Below the pieces are notes generated by a model. That model had not been told where the DNA came from and did no database searches. It was given only the letters and a program-made list of their open reading frames with translations. From Molossus alvarezi (Eukaryota; Chordata; Mammalia; Chiroptera; Molossidae), in the NCBI GenBank assembly GCA_037176705.1, contig JBAWUJ010000085.1:248001-312000 (forward strand): a stretch of 64,000 nt of DNA, read 5' to 3'. How positions within the stretch are numbered: the first letter of the stretch is position 1; each line of letters opens with the position of its first letter. Positions 10,470 to 23,343 of this stretch are shown piece after piece. Both the position numbers and the translations under genes were made by a program.

Positions 10470-11439
10470 CATGAAATACTAAGTAGTTCTCTCCATGAAA
10501 CCCTAGCTAGTTCCTTCCATGGAGCACCACCTTGTTCATTCTATAAAACACTAAGTAATTCCTTCCATGAAACACTAGCCTGATCTTTCCATGGAACACT
10601 AAGTAGTTCCATCCATGAAACACTAAGTGGTTCCTTCCATGAAACACTAAGTAGTTCCTTCCATGGCACAATATCTAGTTCTAGCTAGTTCTTTCCATGG
10701 AACACTAGCTAGGTCCTTACTTGGAAAACTAAGTAATTCTTTCCATAGAACATTAAGTAATCTCTTTCATGTAACACTAGCTAGTTCCTTCCATGAAGCA
10801 CAAGCTTATATTTTCCATGGAACTCTAAGTAATTCCTTCCATGGAACATAATGTAATTCCTTCCAAGATACACTAGCTAGTTCCATCCATAGAACACTAA
10901 GTAGTTCCTTCCATGTAACACTAAGTATTTCCATCCATAAAACACTAAGTACTTCCTTCCATGAAACGCTAGCTATTAGTTTCGATGGAACACTAGCTAG
11001 TTCTTTCCAAGGAACACTAAGTAGTTTCTTCCATGGAACAGTATCTAGATCCTTCCAAGGAACACTAAGTTGTTTTTTCTATGGAACACTAGCTAGTTCT
11101 AGCTAGTTTCTTCCATGGAACACTCAGTAGTTTCTTCCATAGAACACTCGCCAGTTTTTTCCATAAAACATTAGCCAGATCCTTCCTGTAACACTGGATA
11201 ATTATTTCCATGTAACAATAGCTGGTTCCTTCATTGTGACACTAGCAAGTTCTTTCCATTAAACACTAGCTAGTTCTTTCCATGGAACACTAAGTAGTTC
11301 CTTCCATGGAACACTAGCTAGTCCCTTCCATGGAACACTACTTAGTTTCTTTTATGGAACACTAGCTAGTTCATTCTATGGAACACTAAGTAATTCCTTC
11401 CATGGAAAACTAAGTAGTTCCTTCCATGGAGCACTAGCT

Positions 11440-12590
11440 AGTTCCTTCCATGAAACACTAAGTAGTTCCTTGCATGGAACACTAGCTAGTTCCTTCCATG
11501 GAACACTAGCTAGTCCCTTCCATGGAACACTAAGTCATTCCTTCCATGGAACACTAGCTAGTTCCTTCCATGGAACACTAGTTCGTTTCCTTTATGGAAC
11601 ACTACATAGTTCCTTTTATGGAACACTGAGTAATTCCTTTCATGGAAAACTAAGTACTTCCTTGCAGGGAACACTAGCTAGTTCCTTCCATGGAACACAA
11701 GCTAGTTCCTTCCTTAGAACAATAATTTGTTCCTTCCATGGTACACTAGCTAGTTCCTTACATGGAACATACGTAGTTTCATCTATAGAACACAAGCTAG
11801 TTCTTTCCATTGAAAACCAGCTACTTTCTTCCATGGAACACTAGCTAGTTTCTTCCAGGGAACACTAAGTAATTACTTCCATGGAACACTAAGTAGTTCA
11901 TTTCATGAAACACCAGCAAGTTCTTTCCATGGAACACTAGCTAGTTCCTTCCATGGAACACTAAGTAGTTTCTTCCATGGAACAGTAGCTATTTCCTTCC
12001 ATAGAACACAAGCTAGTTCCTTCCATGGACACTAAGTAGTTCCTTTTATGGAACACTAATAGTTCCCTCCATGGAACACTAGCTAGTTTTTTCCATGGAA
12101 CACTAAGTCGTTCCTTCCATGGAACACTAGCTAGTTTTTTCCATGGAACACTAGTTAGTTTCTTTTATGGAACACTAACTAGGTCCTTCTATGGAACTCT
12201 AAGTAATTCCTTCCATGGATAAAACTAAGTAGTTCCTTGCATGGAACACTAGCTAGTTCCTTCCATGGAACACAAGCTAGTTCCTTCCATAGAACACTAA
12301 TTCGTTCCTTCCATGGTACACTAGCTAGTTCCTTACATGGAACATATGTAGTTTCATCTATAGAACTCAAGCTAGTTCCTTCCATTGAAAACCAGCTACT
12401 TTCTTCCATGGAACACTAGCTAGTTTCTTCCATGGAACACTAAGTAGTTACTTCCATGGAACACTAAGTAGTTCATTTCATAAAATACTAGCTAGTTCCT
12501 TCCATGGAACACAAGCTAGTTCCTTCCATGGACACTAAGTAGTTCCTTCCATGGAACACTAATAGTTCCTTCCATGGAACACTAGCTAGT
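11440..12590 (-). repeat. About 575-bp diverged tandem duplication (24 units) within the satellite
   Basis: The landmark TCCTTACATGGAACATA, followed by GTAGTTTCATCTATAGAAC, occurs at 11755 and again at 12330, an offset of 575 bp. Flanking variant units correspond in order (for example 11470-11844 against 12237-12419), with point differences and small indels. The size is close to 24 units. Boundaries are approximate. Confidence 0.75.
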
Positions 12591-15500
12591 TCCTTCATTG
12601 GAACACATGCTAGTTCCTCCCATGGACAATAAGTAGTTCCTAACATGGAACACTAAGTAGTTCCTTCCATGAAACCTTAGGTAGTTCCTTTCATGGAACA
12701 CTGGTTGTTTTTTCCATAGAACAGTAAGCAGTTCCTTGCATGGAACAATAGTTAGTTCCTTTCTTGGAACACAAGCTAGTTCCTCTCATGGAACACGAGG
12801 TAGTTCCTTCCATGGAACGCTAAGTAGTTCCTTGCATGGAACACAAATTAGTTCCTTTCATAGAACACATGCTAGTTCCTTCCATGGAAGACTAAGAAGT
12901 TCCATGCAATGAACCATTGCTACTTTCTTTTATGGAACACAGGCTAGTTTTATACATGGAACACTAGCTAGGTCCTTCCATGAAACACTAAGCAGTTTTT
13001 CCAAGGAACACTAGCTAGTTCCTTGCAAGGAACACTAAAAATTTCTTCCATGGAACCCTAAGTAGTTCTTTCCTTGGAACACTAGCTAGTTCCTTCCATA
13101 GACCACTAGCTAGTTTCTTTTATGGAGCACTAAGTAGTTGCTTACAGGAACTCAAGCTATTTCCTTCCAAGGAACACAAGCTCATTCCTTCCCTGGAACA
13201 CTAAGTCGTTTCTTCCATAAAAAAAATAGCTAGTTCCTTCCATGGAATACTAGATAGTTCCTTCCTTAAAACAGTAAGTTGTTTTTTCCGTGGAACACTA
13301 AGTAGGTCCCTCCATAAAACACTAGTTATTTTTTTTTTCATGGAACACTAGCTAGAACCTTCCATGGAACACTAAGTAATTCCTTGCATTGAACACTAGC
13401 TAGTTTCTTCTATGTAAAACAAGCTAGTTTCATACATGTAACACAGGCTAGTTGCATGCATGGAACACTAAGTAATTACTTCCATGGAACACTGGGTAGT
13501 TCCTTCCATACAACACTAAGTAGTTTCTTCCATGAAACGCTAGCAAGTTCTTTCCATGGAATACTAAGTAATTACTTCCATGGTACACTGCGCAGTTCTT
13601 CCCATGGAACACGAAGTATTTCTTCCATGTAACACTAGCTAGATCCTTCGATGGAACACTAGTAAGTTTCTTCCATGGGACACTAAGTAGTTACTTCCAT
13701 GGAACACTAGCTAGGTCCTTCCGTGTAACACTAAGTAGTTCCATGAAACATTAGCTAGTCCCTTCAATGAAACACTAAGTAATTCTTTCCATGGAACACA
13801 AAGTAGTTCCTTCCATGGAACACTAAATAGTTCCTTCCATGGAACACGAAGTAATTCTTTCCATGGAACACAAAGTAGTTCCTTCCATGGAATACAAAAT
13901 TGTCCCTTCCATGGAACACGAAGTAATTCCTTTCATGGAACAATAAGTAGTTCCTTCCATGAAACCCTAGCTAGTGTCTTCCATGGAACACTAGCTAGTC
14001 CCATTCATGGAACACTAAGTAGTTCCTTGCATGGAAAACTAGCTAGTTCCTTCCATGGAACACTGGCTAGATCCTTCCATGCAACATATGTAGTTTCATC
14101 TATGGAACACAAGTAAGTTCCTTCCATTGAACATCAACTAGTTTCTTCCATGGAACACTAGCTAGTTCGTTCCATGGAACTCTAGGTAGGTCCTTCCATG
14201 GAACACTACATAGGTTCTTCCATGGATCACTAGCAAGTTCATTTCATGGAACACTAAAAAGTTCCTTTTATGGAACACTAGCTAGTTCCTTCCTTAAAAC
14301 AGTAAGTAGCTTCGCCTATGGAACACTAAGTTGTTCCCTCCATGGAACACTAAGTAACTCCCTCCATGGAACACTATCTAATTCCTTCCATGGAACTCTA
14401 AGTATTTACTTTCATGTAGCACAGTAGTTCCCTCCGTGGAACATTTAGTAATTCCTTCTATGTCCAATACAAGGTTCCTTCCATAGATCACTAGCTGGTT
14501 TCTTCCACGGAAATCTAAGTACTTCCTTACATGGACCATTAAGTAGTTCCACCCTTGGAACACTAGCTAGGATCTCCAATGGAACACTAACTAGTTCCTT
14601 CCATAAAACACTAAGTATTTTTTTTTATGAAACTCTAACTAGTTCTTTCTACAGAACACTAGCTAGAACTTTCCATCCAAAAGTAGCTAGTTCTTTTCAT
14701 GGAACACCAGGTAGTTCCTTCCAGGGAACTCTAAGGAGTTCCTTCCTTGTAACACTAGCTACGACCTTCCATGTAACACTAGCTTGTTCCGTCCATTGCA
14801 CAATAAGTAGTTCCTGCCGTGGAACACTAGCTAGTTCCTCCCTTGAACCAATAGCTAGTTCTTTCCACTGAACACTAGCTGGTTTTTTCCACGGAACACT
14901 AGCAATTTCCTTCCATAAAAAACTAAGTTGATCTTCCATCGAACACTAGCTCGTTCCTTCCATGAAACACTAAGTAGTTTCATCTATGGAACACAAGCTA
15001 GTTCCTTCCATGAAACACCAGCTAGTTCCTTCCATGGAAAATTAGCAAGTTCCTTCCCTGGAACACTAAGCAATTCCTTCCATGCAACACTAGATAATTT
15101 CTTCCATGGAACACTAACTAGGTCCTTCCATGGAATACTAAGTAGTTCATTCCATGGAACACTAGCTAGATCCTTCCATGGAACAATAACTAGATCCTTC
15201 CAATGAACACTGACTAGTTCCTTCCATGGAACATTAAGTAGTTTCTTCCATGGTAAAAGCTAGTTCTTTCCATGGAACAGTAAGTAATTTCTTCCAGAGA
15301 AAACTTGCTACTTCCTTCCATGGGACACTAGCTAGTTTCGTCCATGGAACACAACGTAGTTCCTTTCTTGGTACACTGAGTAGTTTCTTCCATGGAACAC
15401 TATATCCTTCAATCTAACACTAGCTAGTTTCTTCCATGGAGCACTAAATAGTTCTCAATGGAATTCTAAGTAGTTTATTCCATGGAACACTACTTAGTTT

Positions 15501-15850
15501 TTTCCAAGGAACACTACGTAGTTCCTTACGGAACACTAAGGAGTTCCTTGCATGGAACACTAGCTAGTTTCTTCTATGGATCACAAGCTATTTTCACACA
15601 TTGAACACTAGCTAGTTGCTTCCATGGAACACTAAGTAGTTCCTTCCATGGAACACAAGCTAAATTCTCCCATGGAACACTAAGTAGTTCTTTCCATGGA
15701 ACACTAAGTAGTTTTTTTCAGGGAACACTAGCTAGTTCCTTCCATGGAACACTAATTATTTCCCACCATGGAACACTAGCTAGTTTCTACCATGGAATAC
15801 TAAGTAGTTCATTCCATGAAACACTAAGTAGTTCCTGTCAAGGAACACTA

Positions 15851-16165
15851 GCTAGTTTCTTCCATGGAACACTAGCTAATTCATTTTATGGAACTCTAGC
15901 TTGTTTATTCCATGGAACACTAAGTAGTTTTTTTCCATGGAACACTAGCTAGTTTCTTCCATGGAACACTAGCTAATTCATTTTATGGAACTCTAGCTTG
16001 TTTATTCCATGGAACACTAAGTAGTTTTTTCCATGGAACATTAGCTAGTGCCTTAATGGAACACAGCTAATTCATTTTATGGAACTCTAGCTTGTTTATT
16101 CCATGGAACACTAAGTAGTTTTTTCCATGGAACATTAGCTAGTGCCTTACATGGAACAATAGCTA
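15851..16165 (-). repeat. Three tandem copies of a 94-97 bp higher-order unit
   Basis: GCTAATTCATTTTATGG recurs at 15875, 15972 and 16066, spaced 97 and 94 bp. Each copy contains four 24-bp units with the same variant bases, including GAACTCTAGCTTGTTTATTCC split over two units. Confidence 0.85.
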
Positions 16166-16569
16166 GTTCTTTCCTTGGAACACTAGCTAGTTGTTCCATG
16201 GAACACTAAATAGTTCCTCCCACGGAACACTAATATTTCCTTCCATGGAACACAAGCCAGCTCCGTCCATGGAAAAACAGCTAGTTTTTTCCATGGAACA
16301 CTAAGTAATTTCTTTCATGGAATATTAAGTAGTTCCTTCCATAGAACACTAGTTAGTTCCTTCCACGGAACACTGTGTAGTTTCTTTCATGGAACACAAG
16401 ATAGTTTCTTCCATTTAAAACTTATTAGTTATTTCTATGGAAGACTAGTTAGTTATTTCCAAGGAACACTAAGTAGTTTCTTTCATGGAACACTAACTAG
16501 TTCCCTCCATGGAACATTAAATAGTTCCATTCATTGAACACTAAGTAGTTCCTTCCATGGAACACTAAG

Positions 16570-17005
16570 TAGTTCCTTCCATGGAAAACTAAGTAGTTTT
16601 TTTCCATGGAACATTACCTAGTATCTCTCATGGAACTCTAGCGAGTTCCTATCATGGAACACTAGCTAGTACCTAATAGGAAATACTAAGTACTACTCTC
16701 CATGAAACACTAAGTATTTCGTTCCATGAAACACTAGCTACTGCTTAAATGGAACTCTAGATTTTTTCTTCCATGGAACACTAAGTAGTTCCTTCCATGG
16801 AAAACTAAGTAGTTTTTTCCATGGAACATTACCTAATATCTCTCATGGAACTCTAGCTAGTTCCTATCATGGAACACTAGCTAGTACCTAATAGGAAATA
16901 CTAAGTACTACTCTCCATGAAACACTAAGTATTTCCTTCCATGAAACACTAGCTACTGCTTGAATGGAACTCTAGCTTTTTTCTTCCATGGAACACTAAG
17001 TAGTT
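16570..17005 (-). repeat. 215-bp tandem duplication (9 units)
   Basis: The rare variant ACCTAATAGGAAATACTAAG occurs at 16671 and 16886, an offset of 215 bp. The surrounding units match in order with few differences (for example GCGAG versus GCTAG). Confidence 0.85.
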
Positions 17006-17885
17006 CCTTCCATGGAACACTCAGTAGTTCCTTTCATGGAACACTAGCTCATTCCTTCTGAGGAACAAAAGCTAGTTCCTTCCATAGAACACTACGTATG
17101 TCCTCCAAGAAACACTAACTGGTTCCTTCCATGGAACATTAGCTAGTTCTTGCCATGGAATACTAAGTAGTTCCTTCCATGAAACACTAGCTAATTCCTT
17201 ACATGGAACACTAAGTAATTTTTTCCATGGACACTAGGTAGTTTCTCTGATGAACAAAATCTAGTTTTTCATAGAACACTGAGTAGTTCCTTCAATGGAA
17301 CACTAGCTAGTTCCTTCCATGGAATACTGGCTAGGCCTTTCCATGGAACACTAGCTAGTCCCTACCATGGGACACTAAATAATTTTTCCATAGAAACTAG
17401 CTAGTATCTCTGAGGGAAAAAAATCTAGTTTTTTCCATAGAACACTGAGTAGTTTCTTCCATGAAACACTAGCTGGTTTTTCCCATGGAACACTAAGTAG
17501 TTCCTTCGATGGAACACTACCTTGTTCCTTGCATGGTCCACTAAGTAGTTCTTTCCATGGATCACTAAGTAGTTCTTTCAGGGAAACCTAAGTACCTCCT
17601 TTGATGGAACACTAGCTATTTTTTTTATGGAACACTAGCTAGTTCCTTCCATGGAACACGAGCTAAGACCTTATTTGGAACAAGAGTTAATTTCTTCCAT
17701 GGAACACTTCGTAGTTCTTTTCATGGAACACTAGGTAGGAACTAGCTAGTGTTTCATGAAAGGAACTACTAGTGTTGCATGGAAAAAACTACTTAGTGTT
17801 TCATGGAAGGAACTACCTATTGTTCCATGGAAAGAACTACTTATTGTTTTATGCTAGGAACTACTTTGTGTTCCATGGAAGGAAC

Positions 17886-17930
17886 TCTATGTAGATTATT
17901 TCATGGAACGCTAAGTGCTTCCTTTCATGG
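17886..17930 (-). repeat. Micro-inverted island of about two units inside plus block 3
   Basis: Within plus-oriented units, the text TTTCATGGAACGCTAAGTG then CTTCCTTTCATGGAAGGG reads in the minus sense and flips back at the CATGGAA dyad. Confidence 0.65.
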
Positions 17931-20759
17931 AAGGGACTACTTAGAGTTAAATAGAAAGGACTGAATAGTGTTCCATGAAATAAACCAGCTAGTGTTCCAT
18001 GGAAGGAACTAGCTAGTGTTCCATGGAAAGTACTACTTAGTGTTTCATGGAAGAAATAAGCTAGTGTTTCAGGGAAGTAACTAGCTATAGTTCAGGTAAG
18101 GAACTGGCTAGTGTTCCATGGAATAAAGTACTTAGTTTTCCATGGAAGGAATTAGGTAGTGTTCCATGGAAGGAACTTGCTAGTGTTCCATGAAAGGAAG
18201 TAGCTAATGTTCCATGGAAGGAACTAGCTAGTGTTCCATGGAAGAAACAAGCTAGTGTTCCATGTAAGGAACTATTAGTTTTTATGGAAGGAACTAGTTA
18301 GTGTTCCGTGGTAAGAACTACTTATTGTTTCATGGAAAGAACTGTTTAATATTCCATGGAGAGACTACTTAGTGTTCCCTGGAAGGAACTAGCTAGTGTT
18401 CCATGCATGTAACTTGGTAGTGTTATTTGGAAGGAACTTCTTAGTGTTCCATGGAATAAAAGAGCTAGTGTTCCATGGATAGAACTATTTAGTGTTCCAT
18501 GGAAGGAACTACTTAGTGTTCCATGGATGGAAATACATTGTGTTCCATGGAATGAATTAGCCAGTGTTCTATGGAAGGAACTACCTAGTGTTCCATGGAA
18601 GGACTACTTAGTATTCTATGGAAGGAACTATCTAGTGTTCCATGGAAGGATCTACTTAGTGTTCCATGAAAGACAATAGTTAGTGTTACATGGAACGAAT
18701 AAGATAGTGTTCCATGGAAAAGACTACCTAGGGTTCTACGGAAAAAAACTAGCAAGTGTTTTATGGGAGGAACCAGCTAGTGTTCTATGTAAGGAAGTAC
18801 TTAGTGTTCCATGGAAGGAACTATTAGTTTTCATTGAAGGAACTAGCTTGTGTTCCAGGAAAGAAACTACTTAGTAGTCTAGGGAAGAAATTACTTAGTG
18901 TTCCAGGAAAGGAAATTGCTAATGTTCCATGAAGAAAGCTAGCTAGTGTTCCATGAAGGAACTAGGTAGTGTTCCATGGAAGGAAAAAGCTAGTGTTCCA
19001 TGGATAGAACTACTTAGTGTTCCGTGGGAGAAACTAGCTGGTGTTCCATGGAAGAAACTAGCTAGTGTTCCATGGAAAAAACCACTTAGTGTTCCAAGGA
19101 AGGAATTAGCTAGTTTTTCATGGTAGGAAGTAGCTAGTGTTCCAGATAAAGAATTAGATAGGGTTCCAAGGAAGAAACTAGCTAGAATTCCAGGGAAAAA
19201 CTAGCTAGTGTTCCATGGTAGAAACCAGGTAGTGTTCCTTGGAAGTTACTACTTGATCTTCTATCATGAAACTACCTAGTGTTCCATGGAAGCAACAACT
19301 TAGTGTTCCATGGAACTAATTACTTACTGTTCCATGGATGGAACTACTTACTCTTCCATGGAATAAACTATCACTGTTCCATGGAAAGATATATTTAGTG
19401 ATCCATGGAAGTCACTAGTAAGTGTTTCATGGAAATAAATTACTTTGTGTTCTATTGCAGAAACTAGCTATGTTTTCATGGAGGTAACTAGCTAGTGTAT
19501 CATGGAAAAAAGCAGCTAGGGTGTCGTGAAAAAACTTCTTAGTGTTCAGTAGAAGGAACTACTTTGTATTTTATGGAAGGAATTATCTAGTGTTCCATGG
19601 AAAAAAGTAGCTAGTGTTCCATTGAAAGAACTACTTAGTGTTCCATGGAAGGAATTAGCTAGTGTTCCATGGAAGAAACTACTTCGTGTTCTATGGAAAA
19701 AACTACATCGTGTTTCAAGGAAGGAACTATCTAGTGGTCCATAGAAGGAACTACATTGTGTTTCATGGTAGGAACTATCAAGTGTTCCATGGAAGAAACC
19801 AACTAGTGTTCCATGGAAAGAACTACTTAGTGTTCCATGGAAGAAATTAGCTAGTGTTCCATGGTAGGAACTACTTGGTGTTTCATGGAAGAAACTGCTT
19901 CGTGTTTGTGGAAAAACTAGCTAGTGTTTCATGGAAGGACTACTTAGTGTTCCATGGAAGGAACAACAAGTGTTCCATGGAAGGAACTAGTAAGTGTTTC
20001 ATGGAAGGAACGAGCTAGTGTTCTATGGAAACAACTAGGTAGTGTTCCATAGAAAGAAATTCTAAGTGTTTCTTGGAAGAAGCTAGCTGGTGTTCCTTGG
20101 AAGGAACTACTTTGTGTTCCATGAAAAGAAGTAGCTAGTGTTCCATGAAAAAAAACTCTTTGTGTTCAGTGCAAGGAACTAGTTAGTGTTCCATGGAAGG
20201 AACTCGCTAGAGTTCCATGAAAAAAACTACTTAGTGTTCCATGGAAGGAATTAGCTAGTGTTCCAGGGAAGGAACTAGCTAATGTTTCAGGAAAGGAACT
20301 AGCTAGTGTTCCATGGAAGAAACTAGCTAGTGTTCCGTGGAAAGAAATACTTAGTATTCAATGGAAGAAACAGGCGAGTGTTCCATGGACGTAACTAGCT
20401 GCTCTTTTATGTAAAACACTGGCTGGTGTTCCAGGGAAGAAACTACTTAGTGTTCCAGGAAAGGACGTATCTAGTGTTCCAGGGAAGGACCTAGCTAGAT
20501 TTTAGGGAAGAAACTTCTTAGTGTTCTAAGGGAGTAACTACTTAGTGTTCCATGGAAGGAACTACTTTGTGTACCATTGAAGGAACTAGCTAGTGTTCCA
20601 TGGAAGGAACTACTTTGTGTACCATGGAAGAAACTAGCTAGTGTTCCATGGAAGGAACTACTTTGTGTACCATGGAAGGAACTAGCTGGTGTTCCATGGA
20701 AGGAACTCGTTAGTGTTCCATGGTAGGAACTACTTAGTGTTTCATGGTGGGAACTACTT

Positions 20760-23343
20760 AGTGTTCCATGGAAGGAACTAGCTAGAGTTCAAAGGAACAA
20801 AATACTTATTGTTTCATGGAAGGAACTATTAGTGTTCAGTGGAAGGATCTAGCTAGTGTTCCATGGAAGGAATTTCTTAGTGTTCCATGTAAGAACCTAG
20901 CTAATGTTCCATTGAAGGTACTAGCTAGTGTTTTATGGAAGGAACTACTTAGTGTTCTATGGAAAAAAACTACATATTGTTTCAAGGAATGAACTAGCTG
21001 GTGTTCTATGGAAGGAACTCGTCAGTGTTCCAGAGGAAAAAGTACTAAGTGTCCAAGGAAGAAATTAGCTTGCGTTCCAGGAAAGGATCTAGCTAGAGTT
21101 TCGGGGAAAAAACTAGCAAGTGTTCCATGGAAAGAACTAGCTAGTGTTCCATGGAAGAAACTAGGTAGAGTATCAAGGAAGAAACTAGCTAGTGTTCTGT
21201 AGGAGGAAGTACTTAGTGTTCCATAGAAGGAAATACTTAGTGTTTCAAGGAAGGAACTATTTAGTGTTCCATGGAAGAAACTGGTGAGTGTTCCATGGAA
21301 GAAACTACTTAGTGTTCCATGGAAGAAACTGGCTAGTGTTGCATGCAAGGTACTACTAAATGCTCATTGGAAGAAACTAGCTAGTGTTCTATGGAAAGAA
21401 CTACTTAGTGTTCCATGGAAGGAACTAGCTAGAGTTCAAAGGAACAAAATACTTATTGTTTCATGGAAGGAACTATTAGTGTTCAGTGGAAGGATCTAGC
21501 TAGTGTTCCATGGAAGGAATTTCTTAGTGTTCCATGTAAGAACCTAGCTAATGTTCCATTGAAGGTACTAGCTAGTGTTTTATGGAAGGAACTACTTAGT
21601 GTTCTATGGAAAAAAAAACTACATATTGTTTCAAGGAATGAACTAGCTGGTGTTCTATGGAAGGAACTCGTCAGTGTTCCAGAGGAAAAAGTACTAAGTG
21701 TCCAAGGAAGAAATTAGCTTGCGTTCCAGGAAAGGATCTAGCTAGAGTTTCGGGGAAAAAACTAGCAAGTGTTCCATGGAAAGAACTAGCTAGTGTTCCA
21801 TGGAAGAAACTAGGTAGAGTATCAAGGAAGAAACTAGCTAGTGTTCTGTAGGAGGAAGTACTTAGTGTTCCATAGAAGGAAATACTTAGTGTTTCATGGA
21901 AGGAACTATTTAGTGTTCCATGGAAGAAACTGGCGAGTGTTCCATGGAAGAAACTACTTAGTGTTCCATGGAAGAAACTGGCTAGTGTTGCATGCAAGGT
22001 ACTACTTAGTGCTCATTGGAAGAAACTAGCTAGTGTTCTATGGAAAGAACTACTTAGTGTTCCATGGAAGGATCTAGTTAGTGTTTCATGCAAGAAAATA
22101 GTTACTGTTTTATGGAAGGAACTACTGAGTGCTCCATGGTAGGAACTAACTAGTGTACCTTACAGGGAACTAGCTAGTATTCCATGGAATATATTATTTA
22201 GTTTTCCATTAAAAGGAACTAGTTATTGTTCCAGGGAAGGAATTACTTATTGTTCCAGGGAATAAATTCATTAGTGTTCCAGGAAAGGAACTAGCTAGTG
22301 TTCCATGGAAGGAAGTAGCTAGGGTTCCACGGAAGGAACTAGACAGTGTTCCATGGAAAAGCTAGCTAGTGTTCAATGGAAAGAAATACTTAGTGTTTCA
22401 TGGGAGAAACTAGCTGGTGTTCCACGGAAGGAACAACTTAGTATTCCATGGAAAAAACTACTTAATGTTCCATGGAACGAACTGCTTAGTGTTCAATGAA
22501 AGAAACTAGCTAGTGTTCCATGGAGGTATATAGTGTTCCATGGAAGGAACTAGATAGTGTTCCGAGGAAATAAATTCTAAGTGTTCCATGGAAAGAAATT
22601 CTAAGTGTTCCATGGAAGGAACTAATTAGTGTTCCTTACAAGGAAGTAGCTAGTGTTCCCTGGAAGGAACTAGCTAGAGATTCATGTTAGAAATTACTTA
22701 GTGTTCCATGAAAAAAACAAGCTAGTGTTCCATGGATAAACTACTTAGTTTTACACGCAATGAACTACTTTGTGATCCATGAGAGAAACTACTTAGTATT
22801 CCATGGAAGGAACTAGCTAGTGTTTCATGAAAGGAACTAGATAATGTTCCATGGGAGGAAATAGCTTGTGTTCCATGGAAGAACCTAGCTAGTGTTTCAT
22901 GGATAAATTGAGCTAGGTTTTTATGGAAGGACCTAGCGAGTGTGCAGGGAAGAAACTACTAAGTGTTCAATGGAAGGAACTATGTAGTGTTCATAGAAGG
23001 ATCTAGCTTGTGTTCCATAAAATGAACTACTCACTTTTTTATGGAAGAAACTCGCTAGGATTCCATGGAAGGAACTACTTAGTATTCCATGAAAAAAACA
23101 AGCTATTGTTCCATGGAGAAACTACTTACTGTTCCATGAAAGCAACTACTTAATGTTCCATGGAAGAAATTACTAAGTGTTGCATGGAAGGAACTAGCTA
23201 GTGTTCCATTAAAGAAACTAGAGAGTGGTCCATGGAAGAAACTACTTAGTGTTCCGTGGAAGGAACTACTTACTGCTCCATGTAAGGAACTAGCTAGTGT
23301 TCCATGGAAGGAGATAGTTAACACTCCATGGTAAAAACTAGAC
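20760..23343 (+). repeat. 2,584-bp higher-order unit, first copy
   Basis: Landmark GCTAGAGTTCAAAGGAAC at 20781 recurs at 23365, and landmarks throughout keep the 2,584-bp offset. Inside the unit, a 647-bp segment starting at 20781 is itself repeated at 21428, with the second version carrying a longer A-run (two extra A) near 21610. Boundaries are uncertain by about 20 bp because flanking units share sequence. Confidence 0.92.
20781..22076 (+). repeat. Nested 647/649-bp tandem duplication
   Basis: Segments beginning at 20781 and 21428 match unit for unit over about 650 bp. Differences include two A bases in a homopolymer and a few substitutions (for example TTTCAAGG versus TTTCATGG near 21246 and 21895). 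The pair is repeated as 23365 and 24012 in the second 2,584-bp copy. Confidence 0.9.

Larger units (their letters stand above)
9114..17735 (-). repeat. 24-bp satellite array, minus-oriented block 2
   Basis: About 8.6 kb in which the unit reads as its reverse complement on the plus strand (AGTTCCTTCCATGGAAC then ACTAGCT or ACTAAGT). About 360 units are present. Local higher-order duplications are listed separately. Small foreign inserts are a T19 run (9251-9269) and a TTTG tract (10435-10469). Open frames here (for example 11470-11844) are SSFHGTLA-type repeats with no gene signals. Confidence 0.95.
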
